Shown here piece after piece: positions 1 to 9,054 of a stretch of 64,000 nt of DNA; the stretch's first letter is position 1, and each line of letters opens with the position of its first letter. Both the position numbers and the translations under genes were made by a program. The notes under the pieces are model-generated. The model saw only the letters and a list, made by a program, of their open reading frames with translations, was not told where the DNA came from and searched no databases. Source of the stretch: Bifidobacterium thermophilum DSM 20210 (GTDB lineage: Bacteria; Actinomycetota; Actinomycetes; Actinomycetales; Bifidobacteriaceae); assembly GCA_000771265.1 (NCBI GenBank), contig JDUB01000015.1, positions 19,161 to 83,160 on the forward strand, written 5' to 3'.

Positions 1-2
1 CA

Positions 3-1217
3 TCTCCCGTTGACTCCGCCGAGCCTGCATCTGCCGCATTTTCTGCTGATTCCGCGGATTCCGCCGGTTCCCCAGCTCCTGCTGACCCTGCCGTTACGTC
101 GGTGTTCTCGGTCGCTTCGATTGCTTCTGCCGCTTCGGTCCCCGCTTCAGTCCCAGCAGTGCCGGAAGTCCCTGATATCCCTGTGATATCGACAGTGCTG
201 ACCTCCGCATCTGAATCGGTTAACGGGCGAGATTCCGCCGATTCCAGCGATTTCAGCAATCCCGCCAATCCGGGTCATCCCGCTGATTTCAACAGTCCTG
301 ACAATTCGGGCAGTCCCGCGGACTTCGAAGATTCCGGCACTCCTGCAGTTGCCGGTGATTTCAACGACTATAGCGGTTCAGACGGTTCCACTAACCCCAG
401 TAAATCCAGCAATCACGGCGAAACCGGCGACGAGCCGAATCCCGAGACCTTGATGATGGAACAGGTCGAGCAGCACGACGCCCCGGTGGGTGCGGCGGCA
501 TCCCCGAATCCTCCGCAGATTTCGCTGGCCCCAATCAAAAAACTCCGCGCCCAATTCAACCCGCTCGCCGACGGACTGGTCTATCTGGTCGTATTCCTCG
601 GCGGCTTTGTCGGCACCGCCGTCCGCTACGGTGTGTCCGCACTGTTCCCGTCGTCTGGCACCGAATTCCCCGTGGGTACGTTCATCGCGAATGTCGCGGC
701 TTGCTTCCTGTTCTCGCTGCTTGCGGAAACGATGGCGCACGCCTCGTGGATTCGCCGGCGCACCCGCCAATTGCTCAGCCGCGGGCTTGGGCTCGGTTTG
801 TGCGGCGGATTGTCGACGATGTCCACCGTGGCGGTCGAAAGCCTGACCGATATGCTCGACCATGAGCCGTGGATGGCCGTTTCCTATATGGTGGCGAGTG
901 TGGTCGTCGGCACCATATGCTGCATCGCCGGTGTACTGCTGGCACACGTGCTGACGGCGTCGCGGGCCGCCAAGTCGCTGCGTCGCATGTCAGGCGGCTC
1001 CAAGGCGTCACATAACGCGCGACGCGCCGATTCCACGTCGGTTGGGGGCGGAAATCCTGCCTCCGGACACGCCCAGACTTCCACCGGCGGTGATTCCACT
1101 GCCGCCAACGGCGTCGCAGCCGGAAGCGACCCGAATATGCCGGCCTCGTTCGAGCCGACGCCCATCACCGCGGAAATCCCGCTGGTTCCTGATCCGGTGA
1201 CCGGGGAGGTGCACTGA
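3..1217 (+). CDS. crcB: Fluoride channel Fluc/CrcB subunit 1, 5' end outside window
   Basis: Membrane fluoride channel of the CrcB/Fluc family, which lets cytoplasmic fluoride leave the cell. The C-terminal half (from about base 570) carries the family fold: a segment with GGFVGTAVRYG, the FPVGTFIANV segment, and GGLSTMST, equivalent to the GGxTTFST motif, followed by hydrophobic helices. Ahead of it lie at least 180 residues of Ser/Pro/Asp/Asn/Ala-rich low-complexity sequence, and about 90 more Gly/Ser/Thr-rich residues follow the last helix; the family is normally about 120-130 residues. The frame is open to the left window edge and the GTG at 102 has no ribosome site, so I treat the gene as 5'-partial. 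The stop overlaps the start of the next crcB by one base, consistent with a two-gene heterodimeric channel as in many Gram-positives. The function of the tails is unknown. Confidence 0.85.
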   Translation, partial: SPVDSAEPASAAFSADSADSAGSPAPADPAVTSVFSVASIASAASVPASVPAVPEVPDIPVISTVLTSASESVNGRDSADSSDFSNPANPGHPADFNSPDNSGSPADFEDSGTPAVAGDFNDYSGSDGSTNPSKSSNHGETGDEPNPETLMMEQVEQHDAPVGAAASPNPPQISLAPIKKLRAQFNPLADGLVYLVVFLGGFVGTAVRYGVSALFPSSGTEFPVGTFIANVAACFLFSLLAETMAHASWIRRRTRQLLSRGLGLGLCGGLSTMSTVAVESLTDMLDHEPWMAVSYMVASVVVGTICCIAGVLLAHVLTASRAAKSLRRMSGGSKASHNARRADSTSVGGGNPASGHAQTSTGGDSTAANGVAAGSDPNMPASFEPTPITAEIPLVPDPVTGEVH

Positions 1218-1582
1218 TGCTGCTGGTTTGTGTGTGCGGCGGACTTGGCACAATGGTTCGCTATGTGTTCGACGTTTCGATTCGCCGCGGCTGGCATCAC
1301 GCGTTTCCTCTGGCGACGCTGCTGGTCAACGTGCTCGCCTCGTTCTGTGCGGGCATGGCGGCGGCCGGCTACGCGTACCATACGGTCGATCACGCGACCA
1401 GCCTGATTTTCGTCGCGGGTTTTCTCGGCGGCATGTCCACGTTTTCGGCCGCCATCAACGAAATGGTGTCACTTGCCCGTAATCGTCGCTGGTGGCTTGC
1501 GCTCTGGTATCTGCTTGCGACGATTGCGGCGCCGCTGTTGTGCGCTGCGTTGGGGTGGATGCTGGTTGCTGTGACGCGCTGA
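1217..1582 (+). CDS. crcB: Fluoride channel Fluc/CrcB subunit 2
   Basis: Second CrcB subunit, 121 residues, the normal family length with four hydrophobic segments. Motifs visible: GTMVRYVFD near the N-terminus, FPLATLLVNV, and GGMSTFSAAINEM, the Phe-box loop region of Fluc channels. The start ATG overlaps the upstream stop (TGATG) and is preceded by GGGGAGG, so the two subunits are translationally coupled. Unlike subunit 1 it has no low-complexity tails. The pair would form a heterodimeric, dual-topology fluoride exporter in the cytoplasmic membrane. Any fluoride riboswitch would lie upstream of the window and cannot be seen here. Confidence 0.93.
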   Translation: MLLVCVCGGLGTMVRYVFDVSIRRGWHHAFPLATLLVNVLASFCAGMAAAGYAYHTVDHATSLIFVAGFLGGMSTFSAAINEMVSLARNRRWWLALWYLLATIAAPLLCAALGWMLVAVTR

Positions 1583-1845
1583 GCGTCTGCCGAACCGCGG
1601 TCGCACCTGCATCCCGTACCCCCGCATCCCGCACCTCACGCGCTCCAGCGGTGCCATTGCAACGCATGATGACGAAACCGGTGCCGCCGCTCGATTCGTC
1701 CCGATAGTACAATGCCGGTAGCAGGCGCGATGCACGCCGCCCGGCGGTTCAAGTCCCGCTTGGCGTGCGGTATCCGTCCGCGCACAACAGAGAGCAGCGG
1801 AAAGCAACAGAGAGCGCTTGAATCAAGCTTCGTGAGGAGAAACCC

Positions 1846-2970
1846 GTGGTCGGAATGCGCGACGTGGCCAAAAAGGCCGGAGTGTCTTTAAGCACCGTAT
1901 CGTTGGTGGTGAACGCTTCCGGATACGTTTCGCAAGAGATGCGTCGTCGCGTTGAACAGGCGATGCGCGAATTGGACTATATCCCCAACGAGCTGGCACG
2001 CAATCTGTATCGCGGGCGGACCGGCATGATCGGCGTGATTGTGCCGACATTGCGTCATCCGTTTTTCGCGACGTTGGTGTCCGCGTTGCAGGGGCGGCTC
2101 GCGAAGTGTGAATTGCAGACTTTGCTGTGTTCTACAGCTGATGCGGATACCGGTGAGGCGGAGTATGTCAGCCGCCTGCGCCGGCATATGATGGACGGAA
2201 TCATCATGGCCGCCCATACTGATCATCCCGCGAATTACTGGACATCGATTGGCCGGCCTGTTGTCGCGTTCGACCGTGCGCTGGGCGATACCATCGCCAC
2301 AGTCCGTTCCGATCATGAGCAGGGCGGTCGGCTGGTTGCCGAGCAACTGGTGAAGTCGGGGGCCCGCCATGTGGTGATGGTCGGCGGCCCGCGCAGTCAG
2401 TTCGATGATCGCGGCGAAGGGGCGACCACATTCCCCACGGTGCGGTATTTCCAGACGCTGGGGGAGCGGCTCGATGCGGCTGGAATTCGGCATGAGTATG
2501 TGGCGTGCGGACCGGTCACAGATGTCGAGGGGTACGCGCGGGCGGTGCATCTGCTGTTCGACCGCCTCAGCGAATCGCGTTCCGGCGGTTCTGCCCACGA
2601 TTCTGGCGTCGGCGATGCCGGGATTCCGCCGGTCGATGCGATTGTCGGTTCTGACGTGGTCGCTGCATGCGCGGTGAAAGAGGCGTTCGCGCACGGGCTG
2701 AACGTGCCGCGTGATGTGCAGATCATCGGGTATGACGGTACATGCTTGGTGGATTGCGCCGGACTGACGCTGACGGTCGTCAAGCAGGATTTCGATGCGA
2801 TTGCCGAACGGTTGGCTGCACGCATCGTCGACGCCGTCAACGAGCCGGAAGGTCGGGAATCCAAGGACGGTGAGGATTCCAAGGCCGGTAAGGAATCCAA
2901 AAACGCCGCGGCAGTCGATATCGTGCCGGTCTCCCTCCATGTCGGCGACACCACCCGCCAGATGGCCTGA
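1846..2970 (+). CDS. LacI-family transcriptional regulator
   Basis: 374-residue LacI/GalR repressor. Residues 3-50 form the HTH plus hinge helix (RDVAKKAGVSLSTVSLVVN, then IPNELARNLYRG), followed by a periplasmic-binding-protein-like effector domain (IGVIVPTLRHPFFATLVSAL). The last ~50 residues hold a charged Glu/Ser/Lys repeat (ESKDGEDSKAGKESK) that is an unusual insertion near the C-terminus. GTG at 1846 is chosen because GAGGAG lies 6-8 bases upstream; the ATG three codons later is an alternative. It stands alone between crcB and the CLC gene, so the ligand cannot be inferred from neighbours; a sugar is expected from the family. Confidence 0.9.
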   Translation: MVGMRDVAKKAGVSLSTVSLVVNASGYVSQEMRRRVEQAMRELDYIPNELARNLYRGRTGMIGVIVPTLRHPFFATLVSALQGRLAKCELQTLLCSTADADTGEAEYVSRLRRHMMDGIIMAAHTDHPANYWTSIGRPVVAFDRALGDTIATVRSDHEQGGRLVAEQLVKSGARHVVMVGGPRSQFDDRGEGATTFPTVRYFQTLGERLDAAGIRHEYVACGPVTDVEGYARAVHLLFDRLSESRSGGSAHDSGVGDAGIPPVDAIVGSDVVAACAVKEAFAHGLNVPRDVQIIGYDGTCLVDCAGLTLTVVKQDFDAIAERLAARIVDAVNEPEGRESKDGEDSKAGKESKNAAAVDIVPVSLHVGDTTRQMA

Positions 2971-3211
2971 TTGTCCGATCGCCTGATCAGAAGTATTGGA
3001 ATTGGGCAGGATACGCGCCGGGTTGATGCGTGTAATCGGTCTTGCTCCAACGTGTCAATGGCGTTCTACCGTCTGAGCCAACCCTCCCGGTCGCCGGATG
3101 CGCCGATGATGGATACGGAAGCGACAGTGCGGAAATCGCGGTGCTGAAATCATCATGCCGAAGCGACAAGTGCGGGACTGCAGATGTGAGATGACAGGTG
3201 AGAGAGGCGAG

Positions 3212-4543
3212 ATGACACAGGCTGACAACAATACGCGTGCCGACATGCCGGCAGAAAACGCGGAAACTGGTACTCATCGTGTTACCAGGCTCACGACGGC
3301 GGTTGCGATTGCATCCGCGCTCGCCGGTGTGGCGGCCGGTCTGCTCACCCTCATGCTCTATGGCGTGGAACACGTGTTCCTCGGGTATGTGGAGGGGGTT
3401 TCGGCTCCCGGTCCGTTCGCGGTGCCGGCGTGGCGACGGGCGGTGTCCGTGTTCGTCGGCTTGTCGGTCGCGGCGGTGATCTGGTGGCTGCTGCGTACGC
3501 GCACGACCAAAGTGCCGTCGGTCAAACAGGCGGTGGGCGGCTCGCGCATGCCCGCGTGGCAGACCGTGGTGCATGTGATGCTGCAGATTTTCATCGTCGG
3601 TTCGGGCGCCTCAATTGGCCGCGAAGTCGCCCCGCGCGAATTGGGCGCGCTGCTCGGCCAGCGGTTCGCGGGTTTTACTCGGCTTGGCAAGCGGGATACG
3701 CGCACACTCGTTGCGATCGCTGCTGCTGCGGGTCTCGCCGGCGTCTACAACGCGCCGCTCGCCGGAACTTTCTTCGCCGCGGAAATCCTGCTGCGCGAAA
3801 TCAGTCTGGAAACTGTGGCTTTGGCGTTCGGCGGTTCGGCATTGGCGGCGTGGACGGCCTCGCTGGTCAAAGGTACGCATACCTTCTACGATTTGGGGCA
3901 GGTCAGCGCCCTGTTCACGCCGGATCTTATTGCTTTCGCACTGATTGCCGGCGCGGTGTGCGGGGTGTGCGGCGCCCTGTTCCGCCGCGGTTCCGCATGG
4001 GCTGAATCGCATAAGTCCACGGGTGTGACGCTGCTGTGGACCATGCCGCTTGCCGGCGCGCTCACCGGTGTCGCCGCAATCTGGCTGCCGCAGCTTATGG
4101 GCAACGGCCGTGCGTTGGGGCAGCTGGGATTCTCGAGCGCGGTTGAACTGTCTGTTATTCCGGGGTTGCTGATCGGGTTTGTGGCGAAAGCCATACTGAC
4201 TCTGCTGACCATCCGTTCTGGTGCGTCGGGCGGTGTGTTGCAGCCGGGCATCGCGCTGGGTGCGTCGATGGGTGCGATTCTCGGCGTGCTGTGGATGACG
4301 TGCTTCCATACGAATATGCTCGCTGTGTATGCGCTGATTGGCGCGTGCGCGTTGCTGTCCGCATCTCAGCAGGCGCCGCTGATGGCGACCTGCTTGGTGA
4401 TGGAGCTCGCCGCCGCGCCGGTGAACCTGTTTGTGCCCGCCGGCTGCGCGGTCGCGGTGAGTGCGCTGGTGTGCAAAGTGCTGATGCCGCATCTCGACGC
4501 GTGGCACCCGCTCGCCGGCATTGCCGCCCGCGTTCACCGTTGA
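3212..4543 (+). CDS. CLC-family anion channel/transporter
   Basis: 443-residue polytopic membrane protein of the CLC chloride channel/transporter family. The signature GSGASIGREVAPRE (around residue 130) corresponds to the GxGxSxGREGP anion-selectivity and gating-glutamate motif, and the later ASGGVLQPGIALGASMG matches the second selectivity region. The canonical GSGIP motif on the preceding helix is not evident (KQAVGGSRMP instead), so ion specificity is uncertain. It lies 1.6 kb from two fluoride channel genes, which makes fluoride a possibility, but the CLC-F diagnostic residues cannot be assigned without alignment. ATG 3212 is preferred over 3155 because GAGAGAGGCGAG lies immediately upstream. 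Confidence 0.85.
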   Translation: MTQADNNTRADMPAENAETGTHRVTRLTTAVAIASALAGVAAGLLTLMLYGVEHVFLGYVEGVSAPGPFAVPAWRRAVSVFVGLSVAAVIWWLLRTRTTKVPSVKQAVGGSRMPAWQTVVHVMLQIFIVGSGASIGREVAPRELGALLGQRFAGFTRLGKRDTRTLVAIAAAAGLAGVYNAPLAGTFFAAEILLREISLETVALAFGGSALAAWTASLVKGTHTFYDLGQVSALFTPDLIAFALIAGAVCGVCGALFRRGSAWAESHKSTGVTLLWTMPLAGALTGVAAIWLPQLMGNGRALGQLGFSSAVELSVIPGLLIGFVAKAILTLLTIRSGASGGVLQPGIALGASMGAILGVLWMTCFHTNMLAVYALIGACALLSASQQAPLMATCLVMELAAAPVNLFVPAGCAVAVSALVCKVLMPHLDAWHPLAGIAARVHR

Positions 4544-4583
4544 TCCCAATCCCAAACTGGGTGCGCTGATCCACGGTCGGAAG

Positions 4584-4803
4584 CGGGAGATTGCGCTGAA
4601 TCAGCCATTGGGCGGATAATCTCCCGGGAGAATTGTCGAGTTCGACTCCGTTCTGCAAGAACTCCCAACGACATCGTTGGAATCATGCGGTTCGCAAAAT
4701 CATGCCGTTGGGAGTTTTCCCACGGATCGGCCGATTCGCGCTAATCTCCCGCGGAAAGTCGGGACTTTACACATTCATGGCCCGTCTCGGCGTAAAGTCC
4801 CGA
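4584..4803. repeat. Inverted copy of the GGGAGTT/AACTCCC repeat family plus 12-bp hairpin
   Basis: The 530-base gap between the CLC gene and the DUF1653 gene has no convincing ORF. From 4584 to about 4755 it contains alternating GGGAG and CTCCC boxes; the stretch 4650-4715 (AAGAACTCCCAACG, then TTGGAATCATGCGG, then CGTTGGGAGTT) is recognisably the reverse complement of the 125-bp unit repeated at 9.7-10.7 kb. It is followed by a perfect 12-bp inverted repeat, TCGGGACTTTAC at 4759-4770 with GTAAAGTCCCGA at 4792-4803. Function unknown. Confidence 0.75.
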
Positions 4804-5074
4804 TTATCTCGGGAATCATGTGTCCGCATCCGCAGAATCGAATGTCGAAACGCACGGTATGGCAAAGTGACCATGGAACGGGAGAGTGCCGTGCAACGCT
4901 CACTGCCATCGGATCGTTGATATTCTGCGGTTTTGATTCCGCGTCGCAGCCGTCTCTGCCAGCCTGACTCTCCGCGGCCGCACAATCGGTCCTCGAAATT
5001 CACCGTATGGAAAAGTAACCGTGAGTAGGACGGATGCACGACGCTCGCCACCCCGCCCGTGTACGATGCGAGGC

Positions 5075-5392
5075 ATGAACAACAGCCAAGCCCCCCACAC
5101 CCCAGCCGAAACCGAACCGCCCGCCTCCGCGCAATCGAACTCCGGCCGCCGCATCATCCGCGGCCGCATCTACCGCCATTTCAAGGGTGACCGGTATCTT
5201 GTGGAGGATTTCGCCACGGATTCCGAGTCCGGCCTGCCGGTGGTGGTGTATCGCAAACTGTATGGTGACGGCTCGCTGTGGGTGCGCCCGCTCGAGATGT
5301 TCGCCGGCGAGGTCGACCGCGCGAAGTATCCCGACGTCTGGCAGCGCTACCGATTCGAACTCGAGGATATCCCCAGCGTGAATCGTCACTGA
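5075..5392 (+). CDS. DUF1653 domain protein
   Basis: 105-residue cytoplasmic protein. Residues 25-95 match the DUF1653 pattern: GRIYRHFKGDRYLVEDFA, then PVVVYRKLYGDGSLWVRPLEMF, ending with a Tyr-rich RYRFE segment. The first ~24 residues are Pro/Ala/Ser rich. The family has no established biochemical role. ATG 5075 is preferred over an upstream GTG at 5021 because the domain starts soon after it and a GCGAGG stretch precedes it, although the ribosome site is only moderate. It is a single gene 200 bases upstream of the sucrose phosphorylase with no sign of shared transcription. Confidence 0.85.
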   Translation: MNNSQAPHTPAETEPPASAQSNSGRRIIRGRIYRHFKGDRYLVEDFATDSESGLPVVVYRKLYGDGSLWVRPLEMFAGEVDRAKYPDVWQRYRFELEDIPSVNRH

Positions 5393-5447
5393 ATTCCTGC
5401 CGCAGACCGCGTGTCGCAAGGCATCATGACCACCCCGTCGCGTACGA

Positions 5448-5465
5448 TATCAAACCGGTTCGATA
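5448..5465. promoter_or_regulatory. LacI-type operator candidate before sucrose phosphorylase
   Basis: TATCAAACCGGTTCGATA is an 18-bp palindrome with one mismatched pair and a central CCGG, 124 bases upstream of the scrP start. Size and AA-CCGG-TT centre resemble LacI-family sugar operators. The regulator is not encoded next to the sucrose genes, so assignment is inference. Confidence 0.5.
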
Positions 5466-5588
5466 CGCGTTCGGGAATCATTCGGGAATGATGATGGCGG
5501 ACGGTGATTCGAATCGCCAAATCCAACAAAAACCGCCGAAAACCCGTTACACTGAAAGTGTTCTGTGTTTGGCGTCGAAGGAGGGTCA

Positions 5589-7100
5589 ATGAAGAACAAA
5601 GTCCAGCTCATCACCTATGCCAACCGGTTAGGCGAGGGCACCATCAAGTCCTTGACCGACGTGCTGCGCACCCGCTTTGACGGTGTCTACGAAGGCGTGC
5701 ACATCCTGCCGTTCTTCACCCCGTTCGACGGCGCCGACGCCGGATTCGACCCGGTGGACCACACCAAGGTCGATCCGCGCCTGGGCACATGGGATGATAT
5801 CGCCGAGCTGTCCAAAACGCACGACATTATGGTCGACACCATCGTCAACCACATGTCCTGGGAATCCAAGCAATTCCAAGACGTCATGAAGCGCGGCGAA
5901 GACAGCCCCTACTACCCGATGTTCCTCACCATGTCGAGCGTCTTCCCCGACGGCGCCGCCGAAGAGGACCTCGCCGGCATCTACCGTCCGCGCCCGGGCC
6001 TGCCGTTCACCCACTACACGTGGGGCGGCAAGACCCGTCTCGTGTGGACCACCTTCACCCCGCAGCAGGTCGATATCGACACCGATTCCAAGGAGGGTTG
6101 GGATTACCTGCTGTCCATCCTCGACCAGCTGTCGCGCAGCCACGTGAGCTACATCCGTCTCGACGCGGTCGGCTACGGCGCCAAGCAGGCTAAGACCAGC
6201 TGCTTCATGACCCCCAAGACCTTCGACCTCATTGGCCGGATTAAGGCGGAAGCCGAATCCCGCGGTCTCGAAACGCTGATCGAAGTGCACTCCTACTACA
6301 AGAAGCAGGTCGCCATCGCCAACAAGGTTGATCGCGTCTACGATTTCGCGATTCCGGGCCTGCTGCTGCACGCCCTGACCACCGGCAAGACCGAGCCGAT
6401 CGCCAAGTGGGTCGAGGTGCGCCCGAACAACGCGGTCACCGTACTCGACACGCATGACGGCATCGGCGTCATCGACATCGGTTCCGACCAGCTCGACCGC
6501 AGCCTCAAGGGCCTCGTGCCCGACGAGGAAGTCGACCAGCTCGTCGAAACCATCCACGAGAACACCCACGGCGAATCCCGTGCCGCAACCGGTGCCGCCG
6601 CCAGCAACCTCGACCTCTATCAAGTCAACTCCACGTACTATTCGGCGCTCGGCTGCAACGACCAGCATTATCTCGCCGCACGTGCCGTGCAGTTCTTCCT
6701 GCCCGGCGTGCCGCAAGTGTACTATGTCGGGGCGCTCGCAGGGGCGAATGACATGGAGCTGCTGCATCGCACGAATGTCGGCCGCGACATCAATCGCCAC
6801 TATTATTCGGTGGAGGAAATCGATCGCAATCTCGAACGTCCGGTCGTCAAGGCGCTCAATGCCTTGTGCCGCATGCGCAACCAGCTTGACGCATTCGACG
6901 GCGAGTTCACCTTCAGTCATGAGGGCGACACGCTGACCTTCGATTGGAAGGGCGAGACCACGTCGGCAACCCTCACATTCGAGCCGAAACGCGGTCTGGG
7001 CGTTGACAACCAGACTTCCGTGTGCACGCTGCGCTGGTCGGATGCGGCCGGCGAGCATGAAACCGACGACCTGCTGGCGGATCCGCCTGCGGTCGCATGA
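5589..7100 (+). CDS. scrP: Sucrose phosphorylase (GH13_18)
   Basis: Cytoplasmic enzyme converting sucrose and phosphate to alpha-glucose-1-phosphate and fructose, saving an ATP before entry into the bifid shunt. 504 residues, the same length as the B. adolescentis enzyme, and aligned essentially without gaps: nucleophile Asp192 in YIRLDAVGYG, acid/base Glu232 in LIEVHSYYKK, and stabiliser Asp290 in VLDTHDGIG. The C-terminal GLGVDN and LLADPPAVA segments are also typical. ATG 5589 is chosen because GAAGGAGGG lies at the right distance; upstream in-frame codons lack this. The sucrose permease follows 69 bases downstream, giving a scrP-scrT transcription unit. Regulation is probably by a LacI-type repressor at the upstream palindrome. 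Confidence 0.97.
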   Translation: MKNKVQLITYANRLGEGTIKSLTDVLRTRFDGVYEGVHILPFFTPFDGADAGFDPVDHTKVDPRLGTWDDIAELSKTHDIMVDTIVNHMSWESKQFQDVMKRGEDSPYYPMFLTMSSVFPDGAAEEDLAGIYRPRPGLPFTHYTWGGKTRLVWTTFTPQQVDIDTDSKEGWDYLLSILDQLSRSHVSYIRLDAVGYGAKQAKTSCFMTPKTFDLIGRIKAEAESRGLETLIEVHSYYKKQVAIANKVDRVYDFAIPGLLLHALTTGKTEPIAKWVEVRPNNAVTVLDTHDGIGVIDIGSDQLDRSLKGLVPDEEVDQLVETIHENTHGESRAATGAAASNLDLYQVNSTYYSALGCNDQHYLAARAVQFFLPGVPQVYYVGALAGANDMELLHRTNVGRDINRHYYSVEEIDRNLERPVVKALNALCRMRNQLDAFDGEFTFSHEGDTLTFDWKGETTSATLTFEPKRGLGVDNQTSVCTLRWSDAAGEHETDDLLADPPAVA

Positions 7101-7169
7101 CAACGTTTGACTGCCGCTGCTGACCCTGATGGGCTGGCAGCGGCAGTCACATAACAAAGGGGATTTGAC

Positions 7170-8771
7170 ATGACCGACAATGAGACCGGCGGGGCTGCCG
7201 GCAAGAAGCCTGGCAACGGGTATGTCCGCCCGGGTATCGATGACCGTCCTGATTTGGACAAGGCGCTGACACCGGAGCAGAAAGAGGCGGTTTCCCGTCT
7301 CGCTGTCCCGTTGCCCAAGAAGGCGAAGAGCGAGGATTCTGCGGCATCTGTAGGCGTCCAGGAGACACGCATGGTCGCGGAAAGCGGCACTCCGGTGGCT
7401 GCGATGGCGAGTTCCGTGGACGCGGCGGTGCTTGACCCGAATTCGGCGTTCAACGATATGCGCGACCCGATGGTCAGCGCTGACGGGCATCGGCCGTCCA
7501 AGAGCGAAATCATGCGTCTTGGCGTCGGCTTCACGCTGAGCGCCGTGGCGTGCGCCATCCCGTGGGTTGCATTGAGCACGGTGATTCTGCCGCAGGTGTT
7601 GCAGAACATCAATCCTGCCACCAAGGAATCCATGCTCGGCACCATCAACGCGGTCGGTTCCATCGTCGCGTTGCTGGCGAACGTGATTTTTGGCACGCTG
7701 TCCGATATGACGCGCAGCCGGTTCGGCAAGCGTAGCCCGTGGATTGTGCTCGGCGGCCTGATCGCCGGCCTGTCCGTAGGCCTGATCGCCCTCGCCCAGC
7801 ACAGTTTCCCGGCGATTCTTGTGCTGTGGTGCTGCGCCCAGCTGGGGTATAACATCATGCTTGCCCCGTTCGTGGCGACTATGTCCGACCGCGTGCCCGA
7901 CAAGGTCCGCGGTACGATTTCCGGCTTCTATGGTGCTGGCATCGCCACTGGCCAGACGCTCGGCAACGTGGTCGGCGCCAAGCTCAACGACAACGGCGCG
8001 ACCGGTGTCACGCTCGGCTGGCTGATTGGCGCGGCGGTGTTCGTGTTGATTGGTATCATCACGGTCGCCATCTGGCCGCGCGAGGGGTCCAACAAGAACG
8101 AGAAGCGCGAGGAAATCACCGCGAAGTCCGTGCTCATGAACTTCCGTCCGCCGCGTCACGCGCCTGACTTCTACTTCGCGTTGGTGGGCCGCACTCTGAT
8201 GATGGGCGGCTACTGGATGATCAACGGTTATCTGTTCTACATTTCGCAGGATTACATTTTCGCCGGGCAGCCTAAGGCGAAGGATTCCGCGAATGCGTTG
8301 ATTGCCGTGATGGGCGTGATCACGCTGGTGGTTTCGCTGATTGCCGCGCTGACCGCCGGTCCGATTACCGATAAGATCGGCCGTCGCAAGCTGCCGGTTG
8401 CGCTGGCCAGCTGCCTGTTCGCTGTCGGTATTGTGATGCCGCTGGCGATGCCGAGTCGCGTCGGCATGCTGCTGTTTGCTGCGATCGCAGGCTTGGGGTA
8501 CGGCGTGTACAATGCCATCGATCAGGCGCTGAACGTTTCCGTGTTGCCGAACCCTGACGAAGCGGGCAAGGATCTGGGTATCCTCAACCTTGCGAACACG
8601 CTGTCCACGGTGATCGGCTCGGTGTTCACGTCGACGATCATCAGCATTTCCAAGGGCATGCATCATGTGACCGCGACGCCGCCATCCGCCTATCGTGTGG
8701 TGTTCATCGTCGCCATCGTGATTGTGCTGATTGCCGCCTACCTGATTATGCGCATCAAGAAAGTGAAGTGA
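7170..8771 (+). CDS. scrT: MFS/GPH-type sugar permease, probable sucrose importer
   Basis: 533-residue major facilitator with about 12 membrane segments after an unusually long ~110-residue cytoplasmic N-terminus. The loop RSRFGKRSPWIVLGG matches the RxRxGRRxPW signature between helices 2 and 3 of GPH/sucrose-type sugar cation symporters; the second half repeats it weakly as TDKIGRRKLPV. It follows sucrose phosphorylase in the same direction, the arrangement known from bifidobacterial sucrose loci, so sucrose:proton symport is the best inference. AAAGGGG lies 7 bases before the ATG. A strong hairpin about 170 bases downstream may end the transcript. Confidence 0.85.
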   Translation: MTDNETGGAAGKKPGNGYVRPGIDDRPDLDKALTPEQKEAVSRLAVPLPKKAKSEDSAASVGVQETRMVAESGTPVAAMASSVDAAVLDPNSAFNDMRDPMVSADGHRPSKSEIMRLGVGFTLSAVACAIPWVALSTVILPQVLQNINPATKESMLGTINAVGSIVALLANVIFGTLSDMTRSRFGKRSPWIVLGGLIAGLSVGLIALAQHSFPAILVLWCCAQLGYNIMLAPFVATMSDRVPDKVRGTISGFYGAGIATGQTLGNVVGAKLNDNGATGVTLGWLIGAAVFVLIGIITVAIWPREGSNKNEKREEITAKSVLMNFRPPRHAPDFYFALVGRTLMMGGYWMINGYLFYISQDYIFAGQPKAKDSANALIAVMGVITLVVSLIAALTAGPITDKIGRRKLPVALASCLFAVGIVMPLAMPSRVGMLLFAAIAGLGYGVYNAIDQALNVSVLPNPDEAGKDLGILNLANTLSTVIGSVFTSTIISISKGMHHVTATPPSAYRVVFIVAIVIVLIAAYLIMRIKKVK

Positions 8772-8902
8772 CGCCGCGAGCGGCTTGCCCTGCACAAGTG
8801 CGTGTGGCTCGACGACGGTGGCGGGTTGTAAATGTCAGTTCGGTTGCGGGCAGCGCGCTTTGTGCTAGCGCGTGTGGCTGCGACGTCTCGCAAAGCCTGA
8901 GC

Positions 8903-8938
8903 GCGTGTGATGCGTGTGATGCGTGTGATGCGTGCGAT
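8903..8938. repeat. 9-bp tandem repeat, four units
   Basis: Four consecutive GCGTGTGAT units (the last GCGTGCGAT). It lies in the non-coding stretch after scrT, just before a strong hairpin. Likely slippage-prone; no function seen. Confidence 0.9.
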
Positions 8939-8942
8939 GTGC

Positions 8943-8992
8943 CGGCCGGGTGCCTGTTTTCCTCATTGCGGGGCGAAACAGGTGCCCGGCCG
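8943..8992 (+). terminator. 17-bp stem-loop, probable end of scrP-scrT transcript
   Basis: Bases 8943-8959 pair with 8976-8992 over 17 positions including two G-U pairs, enclosing a 16-base loop; the core is GCCGGGTGCCTGTTT against AAACAGGTGCCCGGC. Only a short T run (GCGTTTTC) follows, so intrinsic termination is probable but not certain. Confidence 0.65.
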
Positions 8993-9054
8993 CTTGCGTT
9001 TTCGCACTGGCTGTGCAGGTGAAGGCATCCCGGCACGCCTGTGACCGCAGCCCC

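Noticed and set aside
1735..1790. GGTTCAAGTCCCG resembles a tRNA T-arm upstream of the first LacI gene.
   Set aside because: The flanking bases do not form a 5-bp T stem, and no acceptor, D or anticodon arms can be folded around it.
5628..8795. 1055-codon open frame on the minus strand across scrP and scrT.
   Set aside because: It is antisense to two clearly recognised genes, has His/Arg/Asp-rich shadow composition and no ribosome site.
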